Source of the DNA: Hyposmocoma kahamanoa
Lineage: Eukaryota > Arthropoda > Insecta > Lepidoptera > Cosmopterigidae
Assembly (NCBI RefSeq): GCF_003589595.1
Contig: NW_020654080.1
Coordinates: 9,678,735-9,742,734 of the forward strand
DNA length: 64,000 nucleotides
Reading direction: 5' to 3'
Part shown: positions 22,215 to 33,284 of the stretch, one piece after another
How the letters are laid out: every line of letters begins with the position of its first letter
Numbering within the stretch: the first letter of the stretch is position 1
Program-made: the position numbers and the translations under genes
The notes under the pieces: generated by a model
The model's database searches: none
What the model was told of the DNA's origin: nothing
Seen by the model: the letters and a program-made list of their open reading frames with translations, nothing else

Positions 22215-22516
22215 TTAGTAACAGTAGAGCTCCTTGTGAAAGAGTTCGTCCAGGGAAGTACTGCCACTTTATTCCTGCCGCCAAGCAGTAATATCAGCAT
22301 TGCTGTGTTACGCTTTTGAAGGGTAAGGGTGCTGGTGAAATTACAGGCACATGGGACTACTGAGCTTATGTCTCAGGGTGATGGGCGCAGTGGCAGTGCT
22401 CCTCAGATCTTTGCGATTAAAGCTATGAGTGGCACTACAACTGTTATGGACAGGCACGTAGCGTACCATCAGGCGCACGACTTGTTCGTCCCGTCACTTG
22501 ATATTATAAAAAAAAA
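22215..22516 (+). mobile_element. Family B copy B11, full length
   Basis: Intact ends ('agtaacagtagagctccttg' to 'gatattataaaaaaaaa'). The 91-codon frame at 22329 is a by-product. Confidence 0.85.
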
Positions 22517-23660
22517 GACGAAACAAGGTAGATTAAATAAACTTATGTCTGAGACTCATTCAATCATTGTTTTCTTAATTTATTTAGTGCAGAGTAATAT
22601 GTAATACAGATTTATTATAATTATAACAATATAATGAAACACCATAAGTTCGTGGACTACTTAGTAGTAATAATGATAAAGTTGGACACGCAATTTCAAA
22701 TACCTTGATTACCTTATTTAAAGGTACCTGTCCAAAATATCTTGCGCGACAAGCAACAAAGAAGCTTGAGAATATAAGTAATATAAGTTGCGCCCTGTCG
22801 TGTTAGCGACACTCGAAAACTCGACTCCATCTGCTATCTGATCTGCGAGCAATTAGTACCGCCCACTGTCACTTAAGTTTTACAATTCCTTTGGTTATAC
22901 CTGTTACTATGGTTCGTTTGCTGATATCCCCATGTCTGATTCGCACGCGCGATGAAACTCCGAGCATAGCCCTGAACATTGGGTGACCCTGAACGTTCTA
23001 AAAATTGTCATCTTCCGCTGGACAGTCAGTCCATTACCGTGGAGCATGTAACCTTTTCTAAATATCGCCAAACATAAAAAAGTAAAAAAAGTGATTTACG
23101 AAATGTTAAAGAAATTTATGTACCCTTATATACCAAGAAATTATAAATAAAAGATGTAAAACCTTGTTTTATAAATGCACTATGAAATATCAGTTTTAGA
23201 ATAACTTAACATAGCGACGTCTGCTGTTTGTGTCGTAAATAGCATAAGTAGTTATTCTGACGACGTGCGTGAGGTACAGATGGAATAGCCGCGAAGTATT
23301 CCACCAACTTCACGGTGGCCTAGTTACTTGATCCAACAGCTCGCAGAGGCGCACGTAGTGACATTTACAAACACGGAAATAGGTCATCCGACAACTATCA
23401 AAAATGAGACCACTAACTGTAGACCCGAAAGAAATGGCGAAAATTAGCAAGATCCGATACACAGAAAAATTCCTTCCATCTGACTTGACTCGAACCAAAA
23501 CCTGCCATGCCGGGCCGCCGTTATTAACCAACTGAACTATAGACCGAGTCAGCAGATCTTACAAATTTCTTTATGTGTTTGTACAGAAAAAAAGGCAACC
23601 TAACACAAAGTTAATTTAGTAGTTACTACTACTAAATTAACTTAACTTAACTCTTTAATA

Positions 23661-23969
23661 AGGAAGAGTTCGTCCAGGGAAGTATTGCCACCTTTCCTAT
23701 TTCTGCCGCTAAACAGTAACGTGAGCATTACTGCGTTCCAGTTTAGAAGGGAAGGGGTGCGTACAGATATGGCGAATGCGCTGCGAACGCGCTGTATGTG
23801 CACTGCGCGCGAATAGGTCGCGCTACTAATAATGCACATGAGTAGCTTGCGAGCCTTTCCCCTGAGATATTTGTGATATAAAGCTCTGAGTGCCATCTGT
23901 TATGGATAAGCGTGTCTCTTACCACCAGACACACAACTTGTTTATCCCGTATTTGATATTACAAAAAAG
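23661..23969 (+). mobile_element. Family B copy B12 with internal replacement
   Basis: The 5' module runs to 'gggaaggggtg' (about 23759). A GC-rich segment of about 110 bases ('gaatgcgctgcgaacgcgct') then replaces the middle. The family 3' end resumes at 'gatatttgtgatataaagc' and ends 'gatattacaaaaaag'. Confidence 0.7.
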
Positions 23970-24019
23970 AAAAAATACATAAACAAAGATCTGTAACAAA
24001 CGCATAAAAAAATTCGTAA

Positions 24020-24160
24020 GATCAGCTAACTCAGTCTATCGTTCAGCTGGTTACGAGAAACGACATTGCAAAGGACATAGGTTCGAGTTCAGCCAAATAA
24101 TAATAAATTGTATGAATAATAATAACAAAGTAGTTATTTTCACAAAAATATATTAATATC
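24020..24160 (+). mobile_element. SINE family E fragment (E5)
   Basis: tRNA-like 'acataggttcgagttcagcc' (B box GGTTCGAGTTC) is followed by an AT-rich tail with 'gttattttcacaaaaatat'. No A box is clear. Confidence 0.45.
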
Positions 24161-24884
24161 ATGGTAACACTTAAAACGTCACGATATTTAAGAAATGAAT
24201 ATCGTAAGTTCGTATTATATAAAAATTAAAATTGGGCATAAACCCACTCCTTGTATGTATTGTATGTCAACAATCCCATTCATGCGTTGTGTTGCTATTC
24301 CCGCTGTAACTATGCTATTTTACCGCACAAAGCTCAGTGATCACTGCGTTAATTGCGCCTCATTCCAAACAATCTGCGCACAAAGTGCCTTCGTCGACGA
24401 TTCTCTATTTTAATTTTATGCTTTACTTCGCGAAGGGTTGAAACACGAAAATAGCCGCTGTTTGGACTGTTTACACGAACAAATGGGGTTGGTTTTTTAC
24501 TAAGGTTCTCGTATTTTGTTTGCGAAAAGCTTTTTAGAAGCCGTAAAAGTGTAGTGTTTACAGATTATCTATAAATAATTACTTACCGTTATCACATTCT
24601 TTATGAAATCTTATGTGACGAGATAATTTTGATTTGTCTTTTCACACTTTTTTCTCAACAAAACCAAAATTTAAATAACCTTGACTGCTAGAATTAAAAA
24701 ATAGTTTTTTTATCGAAAGATTAATTTAAAAGAAACTTGAATTTTTCAAATACTTACTTACCAAGCTTTTAATTCGTAACTGACGAATATTTTTATATCT
24801 TTACAGCTATAAAAATTAATGAAACTATTTTTTGGAATCGAAATCGCTTATTAATTGGTTCTTTTTTCTGAAACATACCAGTTA

Positions 24885-25010
24885 GCTGTGATCATGAGAC
24901 CTGTAGAGGACTCAAAGCGTTGGTTTGTTTGAAAACATAAACAAATTAAAAAAAAACGTACGAAACAAATAGTTTCTATGAGTAACAATCGCGAAAACCT
25001 ACAAACTTGA
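24885..25010 (+). repeat. Penelope-like 3' terminal fragment in the intron
   Basis: Diverged copy of the terminal block: 'gatcatgagacctgtagagg', 'ggtttgtttgaaaa', 'acaatcgcgaaaaccta'. It ends about 90 bases before the exon at 25098. Confidence 0.6.
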
Positions 25011-25097
25011 TAAGATTCCGTAGTTTAAGACTATTATATTATTATAGACTAGTATATTTCGAAATAAAAAGTACATTTATTAATTGTATTTTCACAG

Positions 25098-25645
25098 ATG
25101 TTCCCGAATATGACCTGCTACATGCCATCGGAGTTCCCTTCAGCAATCCAAAGACGCAATACTTCGACGAAGGACTCGATGGCTTCCCTGCCTATGGCCT
25201 CAAACCTGGCTCTGATATCAAATCCCCATATCGTCTTTTCATGCCTGAGAAACTTTATTCAGAATTTTCTATAACAGCCACTGTTCGACCCGCTAATAAA
25301 GATGGAGGATTTTTATTCTCCGTAGTGAATCCTTTAGAAACTCTAGTTCAATTAGGAGTCCAACTCATTCCATCTGGACCTGGCTTGACAAATATTTCTC
25401 TTTTGTATACAGATCCGAACGTATATGCTCTGTCGCAGACGATAGCGTCTTTTGTTGTTCCGTCATTTTCTAAGAAATGGAGTAGATTTGCACTGAGAGT
25501 TACGACGGATAATGTTACATTGTTTTTGAATTGTCACGAGTTTGATACGGTGACTGTGAAGAGAAACCCAGTTGAATTGGTATTTGATTCTGCATCTACG
25601 TTGTATGTGGGCCAGGCTGGACCATTGATCAGAGGAGCATTTCAT
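25098..25645 (+). CDS. Multiplexin/collagen XV-XVIII-like, TSPN/laminin-G-like exon (partial gene)
   Basis: The acceptor TTTTCACAG ends at 25097 and the donor GTAAGT starts at 25646. The exon is 548 bases, entering in phase 1 and leaving in phase 0, and gives 182 full codons plus a split Asp. The reading DVPEYDLLHAIGVPFSNPKT, YGLKPGSDIKSPYRLFMPEK, FSITATVRPANKDGGFLFSV, LGVQL, FALRVTTDNVTLFLNC and TLYVGQAGPLIRGAFH has the order and motifs of the thrombospondin-N-terminal-like (laminin-G-fold) domain of collagens XV/XVIII, called multiplexin in insects. These are secreted basement-membrane collagens. The exon ends just where the last strand of the domain (usually 'GALQEL'-like) should follow, so the domain is completed by an exon not found here. 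No stop or frameshift is seen, so it looks functional. The open reading extends past both splice sites only by chance. Confidence 0.85.
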
Positions 25646-26784
25646 GTAAGTACTTTAATGAATTTTATTAATTTAATGAGAATCAGAATATACGCAATGA
25701 TATATTATTTAAAAATGTCAACGTACTATCAACAAAGTTGAAGCTTTACCAGTCCCAAAACAAATTGTTCGGGAGAGAGGTCCCTTATTTCGTTGACCCT
25801 TTGTTGTCAAAGACTTTTGTATTTATTAATAATATGAACCAGGCATTTAGCGCTGTTAGTTGCCAAGAACAAGCTAGCTGCAAATGGCCAGTGCAGACCG
25901 CCGTTGCTTACACGCAAAAATAAACTTTATGGCGCCTTCAAATTAGACGTTTCTAGAAGTGCTGCAGTGACGCGACTGTAATGCAGCATCTGTAGCGCTT
26001 TAGTAATTTTCATTAATTTTAATTCACTAACTATAACTGCAAAAATGGTGCGCGCGTGTCACGGCAGTGGCGCTACTACTGCGTTTCTAAATATTTTAGT
26101 TACTGGAAATGATTAGTGGCACGACTACAGCACCACTGTAGCGCTTTTATAAGCGGCTAATTTAATTTTTTTCAATTTTCAAAAACTTCATTCGTTAAGG
26201 CAGTCAGGCGTCAACTTTGCTGACAGTACATTAATGTAACCCTATAGAAAGTTTACTTAAAAAAATGTCTAACTAGTAATAAACACGTATAACAAACTTA
26301 GTCAGTAGCAATTATATAAGTGTAGATTCGACTGATATTATATCGACCGTTATCATTAAAAACCTACACATTTTAAAAATAACAAAAGAAAACACAGCAA
26401 TAAGCCAAAATACTTTTCTATTAAGTCGTATCAACTTTAAGTATCGTTTTTCGTCTCTAACTTACCTAATTGTCTTATAACTAGAGGTACAGAACTTTTC
26501 TAAACTTCGAAGATGCCAAGCGACATTTTTGTAACTTTTTAATGGGAAGTTCACAGAAATATTTTTGTTTATTTATCTCACATTTTTCTGTTACAGCGAA
26601 AAACTTGTAAGTAATTTTGTGACTTCAGCCATTTGTAAAATTACTGCAAATAAAAATTATTCCATATTTTTTATCATACTTACTATCTGCGTATATTTAA
26701 GGCAGTAAATAATAATATTGCGGTCATATTTTGACCGCAATACAATTATTTACTTTTTTACCTTCAACAAAAACGTAACATACA
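25646..26784 (+). other. Probable intron sequence after the TSPN exon
   Basis: There is no further exon. Bases 25920-26160 are enriched in repeated words such as 'gtagcgctttagta' and 'actgtagcgctttta', possibly an old MITE. A 23-bp stem hairpin lies at 26704-26754. Confidence 0.4.
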
Positions 26785-27420
26785 TATGAATAAATATTAG
26801 ACAATATCATGTTAACATTACTCTGATTCCAAAGTAAGTAACCATAAAGTATTTGTGTTATGGAATTTGGAAACAACGACTCGACATTGACCCGGCTGGG
26901 TCGAACCTTGTTTGCGTTACGCATACCCCGCCGGGGGCGATGACATGGCGGGGTTATGTGGGACTCTCCTCCATTGATCCACCCGGCGATACAAGCTCGC
27001 CCGATGGATCCTCGGAAGCCTACCCACTAAAAACCTGTGTATGTACCCTCACCCACCTGTGCCAGCTGGTGGGATACCGTTACGACTCGCCACTCACCCC
27101 GGTGGCTGTCCCTTTCCGCGGGGAAAGTGAGGACGTTATGGGGGATACCCGAGTGCATTTGGGTACCTCCTCAGACGGGCAACATTGTGCCCTGGACCAG
27201 CTGAAGGGGGAAGGAGAAGATTGTAACGTCTTCGCTGACCCCCCAACCTTCTACACCGGATTTGGTCCGGATGAACGTCTTTCTTCCTAGCACTTGCTGC
27301 GGTCTCCTTATATGACATTATATCCTCGCAAAAGGAGACCCCAGCATCCCATTGCGTATCGAACCTGGGACCTCAGACACGCGACACAACGAAAATCGGT
27401 CAAAATTACGCTGGTGGACG
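26785..27420 (-). mobile_element. SINE family C (copy C2), split by a GC-rich insert
   Basis: The family C 3' body is at 26785-26908 ('aatattagacaatatc', 'gtgttatggaatttgg', 'cattgacccggctgggtcg'). Its head resumes at 27359 ('tcgaacctgggacctcag', 'gcgacacaacgaaaatcgg'). The break falls exactly in the B box. Confidence 0.7.
26909..27358. mobile_element. Unidentified GC-rich 450-base insert, TSD TCGAACCT
   Basis: An 8-base duplication TCGAACCT at 26901-26908 and 27359-27366 brackets the insert. It is much richer in G+C than anything nearby and carries a 145-codon plus frame (PPGAMTWRGYVGLSSIDPPG then HCALDQLKGEGEDCN) that I cannot assign. Near the right end, GGTCTCCTT and AAGGAGACC form a stem at 27301-27340. 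There is no poly(A) and no clear terminal inverted repeat. It could be a 5' or internal piece of an unrecognised retroelement. Confidence 0.55.
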
Positions 27421-27474
27421 CGAAACCATTGTATTAAACGATATAGTATGAAATCCAAATATTGCTAATTGATC

Positions 27475-27641
27475 AATCAATCAGCCTATTGCAATCCACT
27501 GCTGGACATAAACCTCCCCAAGTGTACGCAGTAGTGCCCGATCACCCATTTTCCGCATCCAACCACTACCCGCGACCTCCTCGTGTCACTTACCACCAGG
27601 CCAACGACTTCTTCGTCCGGTCACTTGGTATTATAAAAAAA
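27475..27641 (+). mobile_element. LINE-related fragment joined to family B 3' end (B13)
   Basis: Bases 27480-27572 contain 'caatccactgctggacata', a phrase that also occurs at 37632 and is common in lepidopteran repeats. They run directly into the last 65 bases of family B ('cttaccaccaggccaacg' to 'gtattataaaaaaa'). Confidence 0.6.
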
Positions 27642-28110
27642 GATGAAACAAAACGCATATGGCGAATTCGTGGCATGCCAACAATATACATTAGTATCAT
27701 TTAAAAAAATATATAAGAGTGAGGTCCCTGCTTGCACTTATATCCGTCAATAGAAAGAGGATGACAAAATCATCGAAGTTATCGAAGCTCGGCAGCTTCA
27801 TCGCCAATGGCGCACTTTATATTCTAAAACACATCTCAAGTACACAAATGCTTAGTTCTTAAATTGTTTCCAAAAACCTTCATTAACACTCCCTCTTAAG
27901 TAATAGGTTTACGGAAAGCCTTTATTACATAATTATTCAAACCATGTAATTATGCAATGCCTAGGCGTTTTATAAAGTTATTCCGGACGTGTAATGAAAA
28001 TTTATGTACATATACATTGTATACCGATTGCATATTTGGATTAAAAATCGTTATCAAAATTTGTAACAAGTTAGGCAATCACCAGACTTAGCAACATGGA
28101 ATCGCATTAA
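27642..28110. other. AT-rich non-coding stretch
   Basis: No supported feature. Confidence 0.35.
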
Positions 28111-28518
28111 AGGCCTGTTCAAAAATACGCGATAATCGCTACCGCTGTGGACAGCGAAATCTGAGTTGGTATGTGGTATTCCTATTGTTTAAACCTAGGC
28201 AGATAGCGGTACCACTGTGGGTAAAGAAACTGTTTCTTTTTACTTTGTGCCCGTCTAGATAATCACTTATGTGCCGTCAGTGAATAAGACATAACCGTGC
28301 GTAACATTATAATCTTATAAACTTATCGTTTGACTGTTTCGACGTCAAGATCGCAAATGAGCCCTTCAGCTACATATGTTAACTAATCGATTTGCGGAGT
28401 GTTGATAATTCGATTTCGCTCTAGCCGTGGAATTTCATACAAATACCCTTCGAGATACCGCGCAGTATTTTTCGCCACCCTCAGCGGTAGCGAACATCGC
28501 ATGTCTCTGAATAGGCCT
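28111..28518. repeat. Inverted-repeat element, about 408 bases
   Basis: The left arm (AGGCCTGTTCAAAAATACGC, 'cgctaccgctgtggacagcg') pairs imperfectly with the right arm (opposite strand AGGCCTATTCAGAGACATGC, 'cgctaccgctgagggtggcg') over about 50 bases. The ends AGGCCT/AGGCCT match. I see no clear target duplication. MITE-like, unclassified. Confidence 0.5.
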
Positions 28519-29030
28519 GAAGCAGGTCAAAAAAGCTTTGTATCCATATAGAATGAAAGGTCAGAATCGAATGGACGTAAAACTTATTCTAACAGGCTCA
28601 AGCCGATACTACGTAAAATAAGTGTAGGGACTCCCTTAGCGCAATAGTGTGCTATGTAATACAGTAGTTAATTAAATTAAATAGGTATCAAAAAGATAAT
28701 TAACATGTTTTTTTATAAGTTAATTTGAGTGATGATAAAATCTTATGCAAGATTCAATTATAATGTACTGGTATTCACGTTGCGAGCTGTATCGCTGACA
28801 TTCTTTTGTTGGCTCGTTATTCTAACCGCCTAATAACATTAATAGAAAGACCTCCCGTTGTGATATTTATAGTCACCTGGTTCAATGTTCTTGTTGTGTT
28901 TTTATTGTTATATGCATAATTCTTAGCATTACTTTATTGTATATTACTGTAACTGATTTAATTATATTTATTTCATTCAAAAAAGTTACGACTCTGTCCT
29001 AAGACACATTTAAATACTTCCTTTTCTTCT

Positions 29031-29205
29031 CTACTGAGTGTAGATCTCTTCCAATGCACGCCATTCCTTCCAGTCTTGTGCCTTCCTCATGCAATTTTTC
29101 TCCGCCAGTTTGACAAGGTCGTCAGATCAGTGGATCGGTTACCTACCTATGCTTCTATACCCTTCCCTGGTTATCCACTCAAGCGCCCTTTTTATCCCCA
29201 TTTCC
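29031..29205 (-). pseudogene. RTE-like non-LTR retrotransposon, C-terminal fragment
   Basis: Reading minus, SDDLVKLAEKNCMRKAQDWK then EWRALEEIYTQ ends at a TAG (29031-29033). This is the characteristic RTE polymerase C-terminus. Upstream in the same frame there are stops (near 29130-29190), so only the final ~35 codons are intact. Confidence 0.75.
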
Positions 29206-29317
29206 ACTTTCTGCTGATTATCACCTTTGGCTATGTCGATAAAATTCGTTCGTTGTCAATGAATCTGAATCGATCTAGGACAAAGATACCCTAATACGTA
29301 ATTATTCACAACCCCAT

Positions 29318-29490
29318 AGGCCCAGCGGCTTGCACTGTGAACGTAGGACGTGGAGCTTTAAGGTGGGTTCAATTCCCGGTAGAACCAAATTTTTTATTTT
29401 ATAAATAAATATTAGGCAACATCATATACGTTGCTTTGATCCTAAAATAAGGATCTAAATAACTTGTGTTATGAAAATCGGGAACAACAA
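29318..29490. mobile_element. SINE D head joined to SINE C tail
   Basis: The plus-strand head 'ggcccagcggcttgcactgt' with a B-box-like 'gggttcaattcccggtagaa' is followed, after an AT-rich tail, by the minus-strand 3' body of family C (29402-29490: 'aatattaggcaacatcat', 'cttgtgttatgaaaatcgg'). Two insertions abut. Confidence 0.5.
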
Positions 29491-29519
29491 TGAAACCATA
29501 AACATCCTGAGCCGAGATT

Positions 29520-29897
29520 TAATTTAAGGGGCAATGTATACGCTTCTATAACAAAATTCCGGGTGATATTCAAAATTTGCCATTGACTAGGTTTAAAACT
29601 ATAGTGAAACAATAACTTTATTCTAAAGGTTAAAACAGTTCTGCGTACTTGGATGACAAAATTTCGTGATAGTGACTCATTTAACTCTTGCAGGTATTCT
29701 CGATCTAAGATGTTTTAAATAAATATTGTAAATGATAAATGTCTTCAAATGTATATTTACAAAGAGCAACCCCTAGAGTTTCTTGCTCATTCTTCTCAGG
29801 GGAATTTGCCTTACGAATGAGTACAGTTAAATCAATATGACAAATTCAATTGTAATTGGCTTACCTATAAAATAAAGGTGATTTTGACTTTGCCTTT
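29520..29897 (+). pseudogene. CR1/Jockey-like non-LTR 3' end
   Basis: Collinear with 9878-10265: 'aggggcaatgtatacgcttc', the C-terminal FKGQCIRFYNKI region, the 'agagcaacccctagagtttc' UTR block, and an AATAAAGG(TGATTTTGACTTTG) tail. Strongly 5'-truncated. Confidence 0.75.
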
Positions 29898-30020
29898 GAG
29901 ACAATATTGAAATGTTAGTTTTCTACATTGACCCGGCCAGGCAAAGGAATTAATAATAATAGTAATATCGTTTATTTATCTCAACACATTAAACGTTAAA
30001 ATAAATACAAGCTCTACACA

Positions 30021-30366
30021 GTGTTTTTTTTTTTATAATATCAAGTGACGGGACGAACAAGTCGTGCGCCTGATGGTAATCTACACGCTTGTGCATTGTT
30101 GCAGTGGCACTCAAAGCTTTTAATCGCAAAGATATGAGAGGCACTACCACTGCGACCGTCACCCTGAGACATAAGTTGACAAGTCCCATGTGCCTATAAT
30201 TTCACCAGCATTTATGATTATACCAAGATTTGCATTACGACGTTTGTCAAGAAAGATACGTGGCTGTAATTTCACAAGCACCCTTGCTCTTCTGCTGATA
30301 TTACTGCTTGGCAGAAGAAATAGGTAACCAGACGAACTCTATCACAAGGAGCTCTACTGCTACTTA
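30021..30366 (-). mobile_element. Family B copy B14 with a 53-base insert
   Basis: Minus-strand copy with poly(T) at the left and 'ggagctctactgctac' at the right. At 30211-30263 an unrelated 53-base segment is flanked by near-identical direct repeats ('ataatttcaccagca' / 'gtaatttcacaagca'). Confidence 0.75.
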
Positions 30367-31439
30367 AGTAGATAAAAACATAAAAAGGTCTGTAGCTCTA
30401 CACAAAATGGCGGAGGATGCAAGCGCCGCTGATATTCTGCTACAGCCTGCCATGTTCATGAAAAGAAGAACTAACACACATTATAATTCTGGTTCTAAGA
30501 CTTCACGCGTATTATACACTTACCACACACGATTCGTTTTATAGATATTACTATTCCACACAGAGCATTGTCCATACACAACTACACCACAACGCCTACC
30601 TCCACGGAGTACCTGTTTCCCTAATTTCAGACCAGGTAATTGGTGTCGTTGTCTAGCACATTAATAAAATTTGACAGAACCCAACAACATAAACAAATAC
30701 TTTTAACGACAAGGTTCTAAAAACTTTTGCGCAGTGGAATAAAAAGCTAATTCCTTTATAATATATCTGCTTTTATCTTTTTATAACAAAATATCACTGA
30801 CGTCATCACAGCCACTTTCTAAGGATTTCCAATTTCCAATACGAATTCTATATATAGAACATTGAGCCTTTATTTATTATCAAATATTAACATAACAATA
30901 TAACATAGTATCTGTTTAGTAGACACGGACTTTTTGTTTGTTCATATTACAAATTTGCCGGAATTTCCACCACAGCGTACACCAAAGGTCCATTAATAAA
31001 TTTAGCTCAACACATAACATAACGATTCTAAAAATTTACTATAACATACAGCGCCTGATAGCGGTATCATCAATCAAGTGTATCTGGTATCGCAAATATT
31101 CCTTTATTTCAGTCCCTTTATGTTTCAGGGCAGCCCATGCGACCCGTTTTATCGCATGCCTTTGCCAACAAAGCCTTTACTCGAGTCAGATAAACAAAAT
31201 TCTATAACGGAGACTTAGGGGCTTAACAATGACGTGATACACAAAGATGTGACTGAAGACGATTATATTTTTTATTTTCTTACTAATGCAATCTGTTCGA
31301 CTGTATGCAAAAAAGAAATCAAAACTATCACATTATATAGCATGACGACATATATTTTTTGAAAATTAATAATAAGGTAGTCACTATATTTACCGACACG
31401 TAATTACAATTAGCCGGTCATACTAATAATAGTGTGACA
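30367..31439. other. AT-rich non-coding stretch
   Basis: It contains a short SINE D 3' fragment at about 30600-30660 ('gtttccctaatttcagacc', 'aattggtgtcgttgtctagc'). No gene is supported. Confidence 0.35.
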
Positions 31440-31740
31440 GACAACCACAACGCCTGGTCTCAAACTAGGGAATGCTCTGTATTATGAGTACCAGAGCAAC
31501 GGAATTTATCCTGGGGCAATTAAAAAAGTGCATTTCCAAAATTGGTCCTATCAGGAATCGAAACCGCGACCTCCTCATCCAGTGCTCACCATTGTGACAC
31601 CGAGACCGTCGAATCTTATTGCTTCTATCGCATACAAACAAACTAACTGACTCTGTGGCAGAACGGTTACCATGCCGGACTCCCACGCAGAGGTCCCAGG
31701 TTCGATTCCCGGGCCGGGAGAAATATTCGTATGGACTAAT
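31440..31740. mobile_element. SINE D (minus) followed by SINE A head (plus)
   Basis: 31440-31615 is a minus-strand family D copy. 31655-31735 is a plus-strand family A head with 'gtggcagaacggttaccatg' and the B box GGTTCGATTCCCGG, cut off after 'gagaaatattcgtatgg'. Confidence 0.6.
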
Positions 31741-32279
31741 TTAAGCTCTTGTTTCTCACAAACATTAATATTTAAGCTCTGTTCCATTCGTTTTTAATAA
31801 TTTATTGTAGGGGAAAATAAACAAATATATTATGAATTATTAATATTAGATATCTTTTCCTTACTGGCTCAAGCCAGTTCCGCCTTAATAAATGTGGTAA
31901 CTCCCTAACTAACAGATGTCTGCAATGTGGCTTGAAGTGAAGATGTGTACGACACTGGAATGCGCTCACCAAGAATATGCTTTCTCACTCTGGTTTTAAT
32001 AAATCCAAGTTGTGTTGTTCGGGGTGACTATAGATAGAAAATGGGGTGAAAAATCGTTACTCTCTTTACCAAGTGCCGTATCTGATATTGCTATCGTAAC
32101 TATGTAAGTTTTATACAGGGAACATTCTCTATTAATAGTTTACGTCTACCTTTTTATAATTTAGTTAGCAAGAGTTATGAAATGCATAAACGAAAATATT
32201 TTGCTCTGAAAACTGTGCTTTATGCCATTTACGATAATTAAGAGACTGTAATTTCTGTAAATAAAAACTGTAAATTCGT

Positions 32280-32485
32280 AGTTCCAAAGACCGCAAGTTC
32301 GAGTCGGGATTCTCCGGTATCAAGATATAAAAATGGAAGCAAATTAATATTTGTATGGCCTATATTCATTTATCTCGTGAGTTATGGTGTAATTTGTTAC
32401 CACAAATTTATTCTGTATTGTAAATTTACTCTGTATTGTGACAGAGTTTCCCTAGTGCGGGGCTATGAGTATGTGTGTTGAAAAA
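32280..32485 (+). mobile_element. SINE family A (copy A3)
   Basis: Degenerate head (B-box-like 'agttcgagtcggg') and an intact family A body ('tttgtatggcctatattcat', 'tctcgtgagtta', 'tttccctagtgcggggctat'). Confidence 0.6.
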
Positions 32486-33176
32486 AGATAGTAGCGCTTT
32501 AGTTGAAAAACAATATTCAACACAAGCGCAGCCATTTTGCAAAAATTAACCATCACGAGATTCCCGAAATAGCAAATTAATTCACGATATAAAAAAGTAG
32601 ATGAAATAAAGTTGACACTGACTTTTCTGTCAGTAATGTCATGTCAACGGTTTCCTTAAACATTTGTATTTCACGATGTGGTAATTATTTTTTCAAATAT
32701 CAGACGCTACATTAAAAATAATCAAAATTATATCAATTTTGTTTTTAATTCGGACCTTCCTCCATAAGACTTAGTTACAGAATACTGAAAAATAGGGTTA
32801 TTTTGTCAAATAACTATTCTTTTTGTATAAATTAATATACATTCGGGTCCAGTCCTCATGAAAGGATCCCTGGACCCTGAATGCAATGACACTCATGCTG
32901 CAACTAATTTTGCGTATCAGGGAAGTCCCTATTTTTCACATAATAGCTTCAACCATACACGAGCGATAAAGCGATGCTACATGATGCATTGCGTAGGCAC
33001 TGCAATGCCAGAGCTATTATGCTGCGTTATACTACATTATAAATTAGACTATATGCCACCTGGTGCGTTGAAACAGCGCGCGAAGACGTAACGTAACATC
33101 GGACAAGGGGCCAGGAGACGAAGCAGGTAAAGTGCTGTACGGAAGTAAGTGGCATTTCGTTACGACACCGCATTGC

Positions 33177-33284
33177 TCAAAGTCAAAGTCAAAGTCAAAG
33201 TCAAAGTCAAAGTCAAAGTCAAAGTCAAAGTCAGAGTCAGAGTCAAAGTCAAAGTCAAAGTCAAAGTCAAAGTCAAAGTCAAAG
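33177..33284 (+). repeat. (TCAAAG)18 hexanucleotide array
   Basis: 108 bases of a six-base unit, nearly perfect apart from two or three A-to-G changes near 33231-33243. It forms the minus-strand 3' tail (TTTGAC)n of the non-LTR relic just to its right. Confidence 0.9.

Larger units (their letters stand above)
19854..25097 (+). other. Inferred 5.2-kb intron of the multiplexin-like gene
   Basis: GTAAGC donor and TTTTCACAG acceptor, phase 1. It contains the MITE at 20522, a dispersed repeat at 21598, family B copies B11 and B12, a SINE E fragment and a Penelope tail at 24885. The stretches 20699-21597 and 22517-23650 show no gene. Confidence 0.55.

Noticed and set aside
22329..22604. 91-codon frame (and similar ones at 10375, 13974, 29989)
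   Set aside because: All are translations of family B copies in one frame or another.
26853..27290. 145-codon frame as a host gene
   Set aside because: It starts inside a SINE and runs through the TSD-flanked insert. No recognised domain.
31655..31735. tRNA gene
   Set aside because: Head of SINE family A, shared with six other loci that have the SINE body.
33177..33284. CRISPR or coding tandem array
   Set aside because: Six-base units without spacers; a microsatellite tail.
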